A stretch of 64,000 nt of DNA from Sulfitobacter sp. (GTDB lineage Bacteria; Pseudomonadota; Alphaproteobacteria; Rhodobacterales; Rhodobacteraceae): assembly GCA_017854855.1 (NCBI GenBank), contig JAFMGZ010000012.1:16849-80848 (forward strand), written 5' to 3'. The translations under genes were made by a program, and so were the position numbers. Below are positions 37,562 through 47,825 of this stretch, piece by piece; the first letter of the stretch is position 1; the number at the start of each line of letters is the position of its first letter. Below the pieces are notes generated by a model. It searched no databases. It had not been told where the DNA came from and saw only the letters and a program-made list of their open reading frames with translations.

Positions 37562-39808
37562 ATGGCAGAGCGTACAGAGACAGAGAGCCGCAAGCTGCTC
37601 GGACGGCTCCGTGATGCAATGGCGGGGGATGTTGCGGGGCAGGCGCGCCTGGACAAGATCACTCATCTGATCGCAAATTCCATGGGCTGCGAGGTCTGTT
37701 CCATCTATCTGTTCCGTGATGAGGACACGCTTGAACTTTGCGCGACGGAGGGTCTGAACAAACAGGCTGTCCATGAAACGCGCATGAAACTGGGCGAAGG
37801 TCTGGTGGGGCGCGTGGCCAAGCGCAAGACGGTGATCAATACGCCAAATGCGCCACAGGCCCCGGGGTTCCGGTTCATGCCGGAAACCGGCGAAGAGATT
37901 TACTCGAGCTTTTTGGGCATTCCGGTTCAGCGGATCGGCGAGACATTGGGCGTTCTGGTTGTCCAATCCAAGACAGCGCGCGAGTTTTCCGCAGATGAGG
38001 TCTATGCGCTGGAAGTTGTGGCGATGGTCCTGGCAGAGATGACGGAGCTGGGCGCATTCGTTGGCGAAGGCGCTGCCATGTCCGCGCGCCATTCCCAGCC
38101 GGTGCTGCTGCGCGGGACCGTGGGGCAAGAAGGCGTGGCCGAAGGCCATGTCTGGCTGCATGAACCGCGGGTTGTCGTCTCCAATCCCATTGCCGATGAT
38201 CCGGTCCGCGAAGAGGAACGGCTGACCCATGCGGTTGACCAGTTGCGGGTCAGTGTGGATCAGATGCTGTCTATGGCGTCCGGCGACAAGGAGCAAAAGC
38301 AGGTTTTCGAAGCCTACCGGATGTTTGCCAATTCCAAAGGCTGGATGCGGCGCATGGTCGAGGATATTCACAGCGGCCTGTCGGCCGAAGCGGCGGTCGA
38401 AAAGGAACAATCGCTGGCGCGGTCGCGGATGGGGCAATCCACCGATGCCTATCTGCGCGAACGGCTGAGCGATCTGGACGATCTGTCAAACCGGTTGCTG
38501 CGCATCCTGACCGGGCAGGGCGCTGATACCGGCGCTGAAATGCCTAGTGATCCGATCCTTGTGGCCCGCAACATCGGGCCTGCCGAACTGCTGGAATATG
38601 GGCGCAAGTTGAAAGGCATCGTGCTGGAGGGCGGCTCTGTCGGGTCGCATGCGGCGATCGTCGCGCGGGCGCTGGCGATTCCCTTGGTGGTTCATGCCAG
38701 CAAGATTACCAATGATGCGCTGAATGGCGATTACATCATGGTCGACGGGGAGCAGGGCGTGGTCCATCTGCGTCCCGAAGATACGGTTGCATCGGCATTT
38801 CGAGACAAGATCGCAATGCAGGCCGCAGCGCAGGAACGCTATCGTTCGATCCTTGATCTGCCCGCGCAGGCGCGCTGTGGGGCGACCATTGCGCTGCATA
38901 TGAATGCGGGTCTGATGGCCGATTTGCCGTCGCTGGTCAGTTCGGGGGCAGAGGGCGTGGGCCTGTTCCGCACGGAATTGCAGTTCCTGGTCCGCAGCCA
39001 GATGCCGCGCCGGTCGGAACTTTCGGCGCTTTATGCGCGCGTGTTGGATGCAGCGGGCGGCAAGCGCGTGGCCTTTCGCACGCTCGACATCGGGTCGGAC
39101 AAAGTATTGCCCTACATGAAGCCCAATGATGAGCCGAACCCCGCCATGGGCTGGCGGGCGATCCGGGTCGGTCTGGACAAGCCGGGCGTCATGCGAATGC
39201 AATTGCAGGCGCTGATGCGGGCCGCCAATGGCAGGCCGCTGACGGTCATGTTCCCCTTTGTGGCACAATTCGAGGAATATCGTGCCGCGCGAAACGAGGT
39301 CGACAAGACCCTGGCGCGCGAAGAGCGTCTGGGTCATGTGCTGCCTGCCTCCATTGAGGTGGGCGCGATGCTTGAGACCCCCAGCCTTGCCTTTGCGCCA
39401 AAGAAATTCTTTGAAGAGGTGGATTTTCTGTCCATCGGTGGCAACGACCTGAAACAGTTCTTTTTTGCGGCTGATCGGGAAAACGAAAGGGTGCGCCGCC
39501 GTTATGACACCCTGAACGTCAGCTTCCTGAGTTTTCTGCAAAACATCGTGGAGCGGTGCCGCGAAACCGATACGCCCGTCTCATTCTGCGGCGAGGACGC
39601 GGGACGCCCGGTAGAGGCGCTTTGCTTTGCCGCGATTGGATTTCGCACATTGTCGATGCGCCCGGCCTCCATCGGTCCGGTGAAAAGCCTTCTGCGGCGC
39701 TGTAATCTGGATGATGTCCGCGACGTGATCGAAGCCGCCCGAGAAAGAGGCGAGATGTCCGTTCGGGCAGACATCATGGCCTACGTGAAAAAGCAGCACC
39801 AAGCCTGA
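37562..39808 (+). CDS. ptsP: Phosphoenolpyruvate-protein phosphotransferase PtsP (GAF + EI domains; nitrogen PTS)
   Basis: N-terminal GAF; phospho-His segment LEGGSVGSHAAIVARALAIPLVV; PEP domain EGVGLFRTELQFL...SFCGEDAG. Confidence 0.95.
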   Translation: MAERTETESRKLLGRLRDAMAGDVAGQARLDKITHLIANSMGCEVCSIYLFRDEDTLELCATEGLNKQAVHETRMKLGEGLVGRVAKRKTVINTPNAPQAPGFRFMPETGEEIYSSFLGIPVQRIGETLGVLVVQSKTAREFSADEVYALEVVAMVLAEMTELGAFVGEGAAMSARHSQPVLLRGTVGQEGVAEGHVWLHEPRVVVSNPIADDPVREEERLTHAVDQLRVSVDQMLSMASGDKEQKQVFEAYRMFANSKGWMRRMVEDIHSGLSAEAAVEKEQSLARSRMGQSTDAYLRERLSDLDDLSNRLLRILTGQGADTGAEMPSDPILVARNIGPAELLEYGRKLKGIVLEGGSVGSHAAIVARALAIPLVVHASKITNDALNGDYIMVDGEQGVVHLRPEDTVASAFRDKIAMQAAAQERYRSILDLPAQARCGATIALHMNAGLMADLPSLVSSGAEGVGLFRTELQFLVRSQMPRRSELSALYARVLDAAGGKRVAFRTLDIGSDKVLPYMKPNDEPNPAMGWRAIRVGLDKPGVMRMQLQALMRAANGRPLTVMFPFVAQFEEYRAARNEVDKTLAREERLGHVLPASIEVGAMLETPSLAFAPKKFFEEVDFLSIGGNDLKQFFFAADRENERVRRRYDTLNVSFLSFLQNIVERCRETDTPVSFCGEDAGRPVEALCFAAIGFRTLSMRPASIGPVKSLLRRCNLDDVRDVIEAARERGEMSVRADIMAYVKKQHQA

Positions 39809-39882
39809 GGCGCGGGCGATAAAGCGTTTTTAGGTAACGCTATTGGCTGGGCGGGGCTGCATCGCAGCTGCGCAAAGGGTCG

Positions 39883-40461
39883 TTAATTGCCCATCGCTTT
39901 CATCATCTTTTCATGGACGGCCTGCATCCCGCGCGCGGCCATATCGGTGACTTCGGCGGCATGCGTGTGCAGGGCTGCGACAAGGTCGGGATTGTCCGAG
40001 GTCTGGATGACGATAACGCCGCCGTCGATCACATCGATCTGGGTTGTGATCTCTTTGCCCCGCAGGAAAAAGATATCCAGCGTCGGGCTTTGGATAAACA
40101 CCTTTGGGTCATCGCCCGTTTCTACCCGGTCAATCATTCCAATGACATGGCTGACCAGCGCTTCTGCGACATCTGGGTCAGAAGAGGTGGTCACGGTCCT
40201 GATCCCGTCGGGCAGATTGGTCACCTCACGCGCCAAGGTCTGAAAATGGCGGAACATCACCGCCATTTCGGCACTTTCTTCGGGCGTTGCATTCAGCCCG
40301 CGCAGTCCCGGCATGGTCATTTCATTATGGTTGCCATGCGCATGCATCGTGTGCTGCGTCATCTGCGCCTGTGCTGTTTGGCCCGCGCAAAGCGCAGCCG
40401 TGCAGACGAACAGGCCAGTGATAAAGCCATGGCAAAGGGTTGCGGGTTTCAGCGGCGACAT
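39883..40461 (-). CDS. Exported protein of unknown function with His/Met-rich mature N-terminus
   Basis: Signal peptide, then QMTQHTMHAHGNHNEMTMPG...; no family recognised. Confidence 0.7.
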   Translation of the reverse strand: MSPLKPATLCHGFITGLFVCTAALCAGQTAQAQMTQHTMHAHGNHNEMTMPGLRGLNATPEESAEMAVMFRHFQTLAREVTNLPDGIRTVTTSSDPDVAEALVSHVIGMIDRVETGDDPKVFIQSPTLDIFFLRGKEITTQIDVIDGGVIVIQTSDNPDLVAALHTHAAEVTDMAARGMQAVHEKMMKAMGN

Positions 40462-40567
40462 AAGCGGTCCATCTAGATTGGTGGCGATGTGCGCATTCTA
40501 TCATCGCCGGCGGGCAAAGTCGCGGGCCATCCGCGAGGCAGGCGGTGGTGCGCCTGTGCGTTCTTGT

Positions 40568-41560
40568 TCAGCAGTAGCCTTCGACACCGACCCATTGGTC
40601 GTGGGTATATCTGTCGCCATGGGCCCATCCGACGGGCAAGACGTCTTCGATCATGGTCATGATGTCTTGGGTCATTTCAAAGGGGCTGCCGGCCAGACAG
40701 TCGCGCAAATGCGCAGCGGTCCGCGTGCCCGGGATCGGAATAAGATGCGTATCGCGTGCCAGGCACCATGCGATGGCCAGCGCGATAGGGGTTGTGCCCA
40801 GACGCTCTGCCAAAGCCTTGAAACCTTGCACCTTTTGCACATTGTAGCTGAAGTTCGGCTCTGAAAACCGGGGCGTTCCCTTGCGGAAATGGCCGGGTTC
40901 GAACGTGCTGGGGTCTGGTGGCCGGGATGCAAACATCCCGCGCCCAAGCGGTGAGAAGGGCACAAAGGCGACACCCAACTCTTTGCAGGTCTGTATCATG
41001 CCAAGCTCGGGCTGACGGGTCCAAAGGGAATATTCACTTTGCACGGCATCCACAGGCCCGACAGCCATGGCCCGTCGCAAGGTTGCGGGTGAAATCTCGG
41101 AAAAACCGATGCCGCCGATCTTGCCTTCGGCTTTGAACGCCAAAAGGGTCTCCATCAGGTCTTCGATCGCCACGCTTTGGTCGCGCCGGTGGATATAATA
41201 CAGGTCCACATGCTCCAGCCCCAGCCTTGATAGAGAGGCCTCCAATTCGCCGCGCAGGTAATCGGCCCGGTTGTTAAAGCCGCGTTTGCCGGTTTCGGGG
41301 TCCCGCCAGATCGCTCCCTTGGTGGCAATCGTGAAACGGTTTTGGTCGCCTTTCAGAAACGAGCCGATGATGCTTTCTGAGACGCCCATGCCGTAGACAT
41401 TCGCGGTGTCGAGAAAATCCACCCCGTGATCAAGGGCGGCTGACAATGTATTATGTGCCTCAGCCTCGGTGGTGGGGCCATAGGAGCCGCCAAAGCTCCA
41501 ACAGCCCAGCCCAACCTCGGAGACCATTTTGCCGTCTTGGCGAATTTGACGTTTCTTCAT
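40568..41560 (-). CDS. Aldo/keto reductase
   Basis: MVSEVGLGCWSFGGSYGP...HGVDFLDTANVYGMGVSESIIG...HVDLYYIHRRD. Start at 41560. Confidence 0.94.
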   Translation of the reverse strand: MKKRQIRQDGKMVSEVGLGCWSFGGSYGPTTEAEAHNTLSAALDHGVDFLDTANVYGMGVSESIIGSFLKGDQNRFTIATKGAIWRDPETGKRGFNNRADYLRGELEASLSRLGLEHVDLYYIHRRDQSVAIEDLMETLLAFKAEGKIGGIGFSEISPATLRRAMAVGPVDAVQSEYSLWTRQPELGMIQTCKELGVAFVPFSPLGRGMFASRPPDPSTFEPGHFRKGTPRFSEPNFSYNVQKVQGFKALAERLGTTPIALAIAWCLARDTHLIPIPGTRTAAHLRDCLAGSPFEMTQDIMTMIEDVLPVGWAHGDRYTHDQWVGVEGYC

Positions 41561-41776
41561 GCGGTCTCTCCTGGTTCCGGTTCGGTTGCTTGGTTGGCAA
41601 CCTAGCAATCAATCGGTCTGGGTTCATAGCGTAAACTGAGGTGCTGATGGTACCGTGTCATACGGCAAGGGTGTCGTGCCATGCCAAAGGGGTGTTCGGC
41701 GGTCTTGGCAGCACAGCAGGGGCCGAATTTCGCAGCCTGCCGTTGCCACGGGGCTACCTACAGCTACATCCCTGGG

Positions 41777-43123
41777 ATGAGCAACGATACACATCACGCA
41801 CGCCCGCTGCCGGTGCCTGCAAAACGTCTGGCGCGTTTGGGTCAACTGGGGTCAATGACCGCCGGGGTGGCTGGCAGCATGGCCTTTAACGGATTGTCCC
41901 AATGGGGCCGGGGGCAGCGGCCCTCCATGCGCGATCTGTTGTTGACGCCCACCAATATCAGCCGGGTGGCGGATCAATTGGCCAAAATGCGCGGGGCGGC
42001 GATGAAGATCGGGCAATTGGTGTCGATGGACACAGGCGACATGCTGCCGCCCGAATTGGCACAGATCATGGCGCGGTTGCGCGATGACGCGCATTACATG
42101 CCGCCTGCGCAGCTGAAAAAGGTGCTGAACGCGCAATGGCCCGCCAATTGGCTGGGCGCGTTTTCCAAGTTTGATGTGCGCCCGATTGCTGCGGCCTCCA
42201 TCGGGCAGGTGCACCGGGTTCAGCTAAAGGATGGTCGCGATCTGGCCATCAAGGTGCAATATCCCGGCGTCGCCAAGAGTATCGACAGCGATGTGGCCAA
42301 TGTGGGTGTCCTGATGCGCATGTCAGGCTTGCTGCCCAAGGGGTTCGATCTGCAGCCCTACCTGGAAGAAGCACGCAAACAGCTGCATCAGGAAACAGAT
42401 TACGCCCGCGAGGGTGCGCAACTGGTCCGTTTTGGGCAGCTGTTGGCAGATGATCCGCGGTTTCTGGTGCCGCAAATGCACAGCGATTGGAGCACTGGTG
42501 AAATTCTGGCCATGACCCATGTCGCGGGCGTGCCGATCGAAGCGGCGGCGCAAGAGCCCCAAGAGGTCCGTGACCGGATTGCGACCCAACTGATCGACTT
42601 GACCCTGAAAGAGCTGTTCACCTTTGGCCTGATGCAGACGGACCCGAATTTCGCCAATTATCTTTACGACCGTGACACAGGGCGTATCGTTCTGCTGGAC
42701 TTTGGCGCGACGCGCGACATTGATCCGGTGATTGCCGGGCAATATCGCCAGATGGTGCAGGCCGGTCTGGCCGATGACGGCGGGGCCTTGATGGCGGTGG
42801 CGCAGCAGATCGGGTTTGTCGGGACAGATACGTCAGCAGGGCACAAGGCGCAGATCCTGGACATGATACGCATGGTCTTTGGCGCGCTGGCATCTGGCCC
42901 GGTGGTTGATTTCAGTGACAAAGAGCTGTCCCGACAGATGCAGGCCCGGGGCATGGCGTTGGCCGAAAGCGGGTTCCTGCCGCCGCCCCTGCCGATTGAC
43001 GTGCTGTTGCTGCAGCGCAAATTTGGCGGCGTGTTCCTGTTGGCCGCGCGGCTGCGGGCGAGGGTCGATGTGATGGCTCTTTTGGACCGCCATGGGCTGC
43101 TGTCCGTTCGGGCGGCTGAGTAG
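41777..43123 (+). CDS. ABC1/UbiB-like atypical kinase
   Basis: MRGAAMKIGQLVSMD (KxGQ), PIAAASIGQVHRVQLKDGRDLAIKVQYPG, LMQTDPNFANYLYDRDTGRIVLLDFGATRDI. Start MSNDTHHARP at 41777. Confidence 0.93.
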   Translation: MSNDTHHARPLPVPAKRLARLGQLGSMTAGVAGSMAFNGLSQWGRGQRPSMRDLLLTPTNISRVADQLAKMRGAAMKIGQLVSMDTGDMLPPELAQIMARLRDDAHYMPPAQLKKVLNAQWPANWLGAFSKFDVRPIAAASIGQVHRVQLKDGRDLAIKVQYPGVAKSIDSDVANVGVLMRMSGLLPKGFDLQPYLEEARKQLHQETDYAREGAQLVRFGQLLADDPRFLVPQMHSDWSTGEILAMTHVAGVPIEAAAQEPQEVRDRIATQLIDLTLKELFTFGLMQTDPNFANYLYDRDTGRIVLLDFGATRDIDPVIAGQYRQMVQAGLADDGGALMAVAQQIGFVGTDTSAGHKAQILDMIRMVFGALASGPVVDFSDKELSRQMQARGMALAESGFLPPPLPIDVLLLQRKFGGVFLLAARLRARVDVMALLDRHGLLSVRAAE

Positions 43124-43271
43124 CGGACACCACTGCGGTTTCGATTGGACGATTGCGAATGTGATTGTGATTGAACAAGGATGGGCTGACTGGTCCCTGA
43201 CACCGCCGCGTGCCACAAGTTGACGAGACTGATTTCGCGCTACTTGTCTATGATCCTACTGGAGTTTGAAA

Positions 43272-44384
43272 ATGCGTCTGCCCGCTGTTTTGTTGAGCCT
43301 TCTTGTCGCCGTCCAGATGGTATCTGCACAGCGTGCTGATGCACAGGGACGTGCGACCGCCGTCGGTGTCGCAACGGTTGAGATACGCACCCTATCCGAA
43401 ACGGTGCCGGTTTTCGCACAGGTGGTCACAGCACGCGATGGCGCGGTAGCAAGCCGGGTGGCGGGAAATGTTGAACAAGTTCATGTGCTTGCCGGGACAT
43501 ATGTGAACGAGGGTGACCTGCTAGTTGAACTGAACCGTGAATTGCTGGCGATCCTTGTTTCACAATCCGAGGCGCAACTGGCAGAGGCCGAGGCCGGCAT
43601 CGCCACCGCGCGTGTACGCGTAAACCGCACGAACACGGCGCTTGCACGCATTCAGGCCCTGCGCGGCTCCAGCTCCTTTAGCGAGGGGCGGTTTGATGAT
43701 GCACAGGCAGACATGCTTGAGGCGCGGTCGCAACTGGCCGAGGCGCAGGCCAGAGAGAAAAGCAGCGAATCGCGGCTGGCTGAAACCAGATACCAGCTGG
43801 AACGCAGCAGCATCACCGCCCCCTTTTCCGGCGTGGTGATCGAGGTCGATACCATTCCGGGTGCATTCATTCAGGCCGGAACGCCGGTTGTACGGTTGTT
43901 GGACACCGACGCTTTTGAGGTCACGGCAGGGGTTCCGGCCCGCTATGTTGCCTATCTGGAGCAGGGCCAGCAGATGCAGGCCGTCACGGAAACCGGGGCG
44001 GAACTCAGCCTCACGCTGCGGGCGATCCTGCCTTTGGAAGACACCTCTACCCGAACCAGATCGGTCCGCTTTGCCGCGCCGGGCCTTGGGGCATTGCCCA
44101 ATGTCGCGGTGGGCCAGTCCCTGACGGTGCAGGTTCCGGTCGGTGCCGCGCGTGACGTGCTGTCGGTACCAAAGGATGCCTTGGTGCAGGCCCGCGGCGG
44201 CTGGTCGGTCTTTGTGGCCGAGCAGGACAAGGCGCAACCGCGGCCCGTAACGCTTGGTGTGCCCTTGGGCGACCGCTATGAGGTGTTGGACGGGCTGCAG
44301 GAAGGCGACCTTGTGGTTGTGCGCGGCAATGAACGTCTGCGGCCGGGACAAGACATCGCCGCCTCTGTTGTGGAAACCAACTGA
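43272..44384 (+). CDS. RND efflux periplasmic adaptor subunit
   Basis: Signal peptide; AGNVEQVHVLAGTYVNEGDLLVELNRE; coiled coil; APFSGVVIEVDTIPGAFIQAGTPVVRL. Confidence 0.93.
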   Translation: MRLPAVLLSLLVAVQMVSAQRADAQGRATAVGVATVEIRTLSETVPVFAQVVTARDGAVASRVAGNVEQVHVLAGTYVNEGDLLVELNRELLAILVSQSEAQLAEAEAGIATARVRVNRTNTALARIQALRGSSSFSEGRFDDAQADMLEARSQLAEAQAREKSSESRLAETRYQLERSSITAPFSGVVIEVDTIPGAFIQAGTPVVRLLDTDAFEVTAGVPARYVAYLEQGQQMQAVTETGAELSLTLRAILPLEDTSTRTRSVRFAAPGLGALPNVAVGQSLTVQVPVGAARDVLSVPKDALVQARGGWSVFVAEQDKAQPRPVTLGVPLGDRYEVLDGLQEGDLVVVRGNERLRPGQDIAASVVETN

Positions 44385-47300
44385 TGGACGTGATCCGCTA
44401 CGCCATTGACCGCCCCGTTGCTGTTGTTGCAGCTGTTTTGATGGCGATGCTGTTTGGCATCATCGCCCTGTCGCGGATTCCCATTCAGCTGGCACCCGAC
44501 GTGCGCAAGCCGATCGTGGTGATCGAAACAAATTGGCCCGGTGCGGCCCCGTCTGAAATCGAACGTGAGATCGTGAACCCCCAGGAAGAAGCGCTGCGGG
44601 GGCTTGAGGGACTTGAGATCATGACCTCCAGATCCCGCACGGGACAGGCAGAGGTGACGCTGGAATTCGTTGTTGGAACGAATATGAGCCAATCCTTGCT
44701 GTTGGTGTCCAACCGACTGGACCGGGTCAGCGGATATCCCGCAGAGGCCGATGAACCGTCGCTGAACACCTCGGGATCGGATGACAGCCCGATTGCATGG
44801 GTGCTGCTGACTGCCAAGGACGGCAACAACCGCGAAATGCCGACCTACGGCGATTTTGTCGAGGATGTGATCAAGGATCGCGTCGAACGGATTGAGGGCG
44901 TGTCAGCGGTGAACGTCTTTGGCGGCGTCACCCGCGAACTGCAGGTGGTGGTCGACCCGCGCCGACTGTCCCGCTACGGGTTGACCGTGCCGGAGGTGGT
45001 GCGCATCTTGCGGACCGAAAACATCTCTATTTCTGCAGGGGATGTGGACGAGGGCAAGCGCCGTTATGTGGTGCGCACCGAAGGGAATTTGAACACCGAA
45101 GAAGCGATCCGCAATGTTGTCCTTAGATCAGGGGCCGCAACCGGTGGCATCGGACGCGTGCGCGTGGGCGATGTGGCCGACGTTGGGTTCGCTTACAAGG
45201 AACCCACCAGCCGTTTGCGCTACAAGGGACAGCCGGGCCTTGCGTTCAATGTGGTGCGCGATTCAGGGGCCAATGTGATCAATGTCATGGAGGAATTGCG
45301 GACGGTTCTGGCAGAGCTGAGCGCAGGACCCATCGCGGATGCCGGCCTTGATCTGCAGCAAGTCTATGACGAGACGATCTATATTGACGGTGCTATCAAC
45401 CTGGTGACGCAGAACATCTGGATCGGCGGCATATTGGCGGCCCTTGTCCTGATGCTGTTTCTGCGCAGTCCCAGGGCGACGTTGGTGGTATCTCTCTCGA
45501 TCCCTGTGTCGATCGTGGCGACCTTTGTGGTCATGGCGTTTACCGGGCGGACGCTCAATGTGATCTCGCTGGCTGGCATCGCATTTGCGGTGGGCATGAT
45601 TGTTGATGCGGCCATCGTTGTTTTGGAAAATATCTTTCGATTGCGCGAACAGGGGCATTCGCGCCGCGAAGCGGCATATTTGGGTGCAAGCCAGGTCTGG
45701 GGCGCGATCCTGGTCTCTGCCTTGACCACTGTCCTTGTCTTTGTGCCGATCCTGATCATGCAGCTTGAGGCGGGGCAATTGTTCCGTGACATCGCGGTGG
45801 CGATTTCGGTGTCGGTGCTGCTGTCGCTGGTGGTGGCGGTCACGGTGATCCCGGCACTGGCCAGCAGAATGCTGCGCGAGGGGGACCAAAAGCCGGTCCG
45901 GATCTGGGGTCTTGATCATATTGCATCCGGTTTTCGTGCGATGGTGATGGCCTATGTGCGGTTGACGGTACGTTTTCGCACGATCGGGATCATCATGGTT
46001 CTGGCGATTGCGGGCGGTGCCGGCGTGGCCAGCTATGCCTTTTTGCCCAGGTTGGAATATCTGCCCGAAGGCAACCGCAATCTGGTCTTTGGCCTGATCA
46101 TTCCCCCGCCGGGCTATAACCTTGAAACCACCCAGTCGATCGCCCAGCGGATTGAAACGGTCGCACAACCTTTGTGGGAAGCGGCACCCGCCACCCAGAC
46201 CGAGGACGGCACGCCCACCATCGCCAACTTCTTTTTCGTGGCCACGCCAGGCAATTCCTTTGTCGGGGCAGGGGCGGTTGACGGCCAGCGCGCCGCAGAA
46301 TTGATCCCGGTGCTCAGCCGTCCGATTTTTGCCGAACCCGGCACCTTTGGCTTCATGACGCAGCCGTCGCTGTTCGGGCGCGGTGTGGGCGGCGGGCGCA
46401 CGATTGAGTTGAACGTCTCTGGCCAGGACCTTGAGGAAATCTTGAGCGTGGCGGGGCGCGCGGCCGGTATCGTCTCAGGGATATTGCCGCGCTCTGAGGG
46501 GCATCAGTTCAGGCCGATCCCGGGGCTTGAGCTGGGTGCGCCTGAAGTGCGGCTGATCCCTGACCGGCTGCGCCTTGCTGATGCGGGGCTGGACAGTTCA
46601 GGGCTGGCCGCCACGGTGGATGCCTTCAATGATGGGCTTCGTGTCGCCGAGGTCACCGTGGGGGCGGAACGGGTGGATCTGGTGCTGAAGGGGGACCCTT
46701 CGGTCAGTGATGCGGTCCGCACGCAGGACGTGGGCAGCTATCCGGTCGTGACGCCCAGCGGGCAGATCATGCCGGTATCTGCCTTGGCGGATGTGGTTCT
46801 GACGGCGGGCCCGACAGAAATCCGCCACCGCGACCGCCTGCGCACCGTGACCCTTGAGGTGCGTCCAGCGGACAGCTTGCCGTTGGAACAAGCCGTTGAA
46901 CTGCTGCAGCGTGACGTTGTGGACGTGCTGGTCCAGCAGGGCATACCGGGCGACATTCGTCTCAGCGTGTCAGGGACGGCTGATCAGCTCAGCCAGACCT
47001 GGGGGGCGATCCAGATCAATCTGGCGGTCGCCTTGGTGATTGTATTCCTGGTCATGGCCATCTTGTTCGAAAGCTTTGTCTTGCCGCTGGTGATCTTGAT
47101 CTCTGTGCCGGTCGCGGCTGCAGGGGGTGTTGGGGGCTTGGCCTTGCTGAACACCTATCAAACCCAACCGCTGGATATGCTAACGCTACTGGGCTTTGTG
47201 ATCCTTGTGGGGATCGTGGTGAATAATGCGATCTTGATCGTGCACCAGACGCTCTATCACCTGCGCTATGACGGCATGGATCCCGTTGACGCGATAGAAG

Positions 47301-47545
47301 AGGCGACGCGTAACCGGATCAGGCCGATCTTTATGTCCACCCTCACCAGCGTGATGGGCATGCTGCCACTGATCATATTTCCCGGCGAAGGGTCAGAACT
47401 TTACCGGGGTTTGGGCGCTGTGGTTGTGGGTGGCTTGTCGATGTCGGCCTTCCTGACATTGCTGACCGTGCCGCCGCTGCTGCGTCTGTGCGTGCGTAAA
47501 TATGAACCGGCAGAGCAGTTCACAGCCAAGAAGCAGCCCGCGTAA
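44384..47545 (+). CDS. RND efflux transporter permease (AcrB/MexF-like)
   Basis: 1053 aa; MDVIRYAIDRPVAVVAAVLMAMLFGIIALSRIPIQLAPDV; GIAFAVGMIVDAAIVVLENIFRLRE. Confidence 0.96.
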   Translation: MDVIRYAIDRPVAVVAAVLMAMLFGIIALSRIPIQLAPDVRKPIVVIETNWPGAAPSEIEREIVNPQEEALRGLEGLEIMTSRSRTGQAEVTLEFVVGTNMSQSLLLVSNRLDRVSGYPAEADEPSLNTSGSDDSPIAWVLLTAKDGNNREMPTYGDFVEDVIKDRVERIEGVSAVNVFGGVTRELQVVVDPRRLSRYGLTVPEVVRILRTENISISAGDVDEGKRRYVVRTEGNLNTEEAIRNVVLRSGAATGGIGRVRVGDVADVGFAYKEPTSRLRYKGQPGLAFNVVRDSGANVINVMEELRTVLAELSAGPIADAGLDLQQVYDETIYIDGAINLVTQNIWIGGILAALVLMLFLRSPRATLVVSLSIPVSIVATFVVMAFTGRTLNVISLAGIAFAVGMIVDAAIVVLENIFRLREQGHSRREAAYLGASQVWGAILVSALTTVLVFVPILIMQLEAGQLFRDIAVAISVSVLLSLVVAVTVIPALASRMLREGDQKPVRIWGLDHIASGFRAMVMAYVRLTVRFRTIGIIMVLAIAGGAGVASYAFLPRLEYLPEGNRNLVFGLIIPPPGYNLETTQSIAQRIETVAQPLWEAAPATQTEDGTPTIANFFFVATPGNSFVGAGAVDGQRAAELIPVLSRPIFAEPGTFGFMTQPSLFGRGVGGGRTIELNVSGQDLEEILSVAGRAAGIVSGILPRSEGHQFRPIPGLELGAPEVRLIPDRLRLADAGLDSSGLAATVDAFNDGLRVAEVTVGAERVDLVLKGDPSVSDAVRTQDVGSYPVVTPSGQIMPVSALADVVLTAGPTEIRHRDRLRTVTLEVRPADSLPLEQAVELLQRDVVDVLVQQGIPGDIRLSVSGTADQLSQTWGAIQINLAVALVIVFLVMAILFESFVLPLVILISVPVAAAGGVGGLALLNTYQTQPLDMLTLLGFVILVGIVVNNAILIVHQTLYHLRYDGMDPVDAIEEATRNRIRPIFMSTLTSVMGMLPLIIFPGEGSELYRGLGAVVVGGLSMSAFLTLLTVPPLLRLCVRKYEPAEQFTAKKQPA

Positions 47546-47607
47546 AGCGGCAGGTTGAACGGCTGGAAAGCAAACTGTGATGCGGCTTTGCTGTGGTTTT
47601 CCGCTGA

Positions 47608-47677
47608 CCGGTCCTTGTTTTTTGTGGGGCTGATGAGACCACAAAGTCATCTGTAAAGCTTTGCCAAAGAGGACCGG
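47608..47677. other. Nested inverted repeats between the RND permease and the decarboxylase
   Basis: CCGGTCCT (47608-47615) / AGGACCGG (47670-47677) enclosing TTTGTGG (47621-47627) / CCACAAA (47639-47645). Confidence 0.75.
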
Positions 47678-47825
47678 GGCAGGTGCCCCAACCAATCGGC
47701 TGCGCCCTTGGGGCCCTGTCGCCGGTCTGCTGCCCCCCCGTTCAAACATTGGGGCATAAAAAACTGTCTAATTGACCGATGCGGATGCAATACTATCCCA
47801 GCAGGATTTTTTAGGAGTTTTCAAG

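Noticed and set aside
38486-39541. 351-aa minus-strand ORF
   Set aside because: Antisense to ptsP, whose full-length domain structure is unambiguous.
45263-46168. 301-aa minus-strand ORF
   Set aside because: Antisense to the RND permease; composition (RNRQNHDDPDRAKT...) is typical of an antisense frame.
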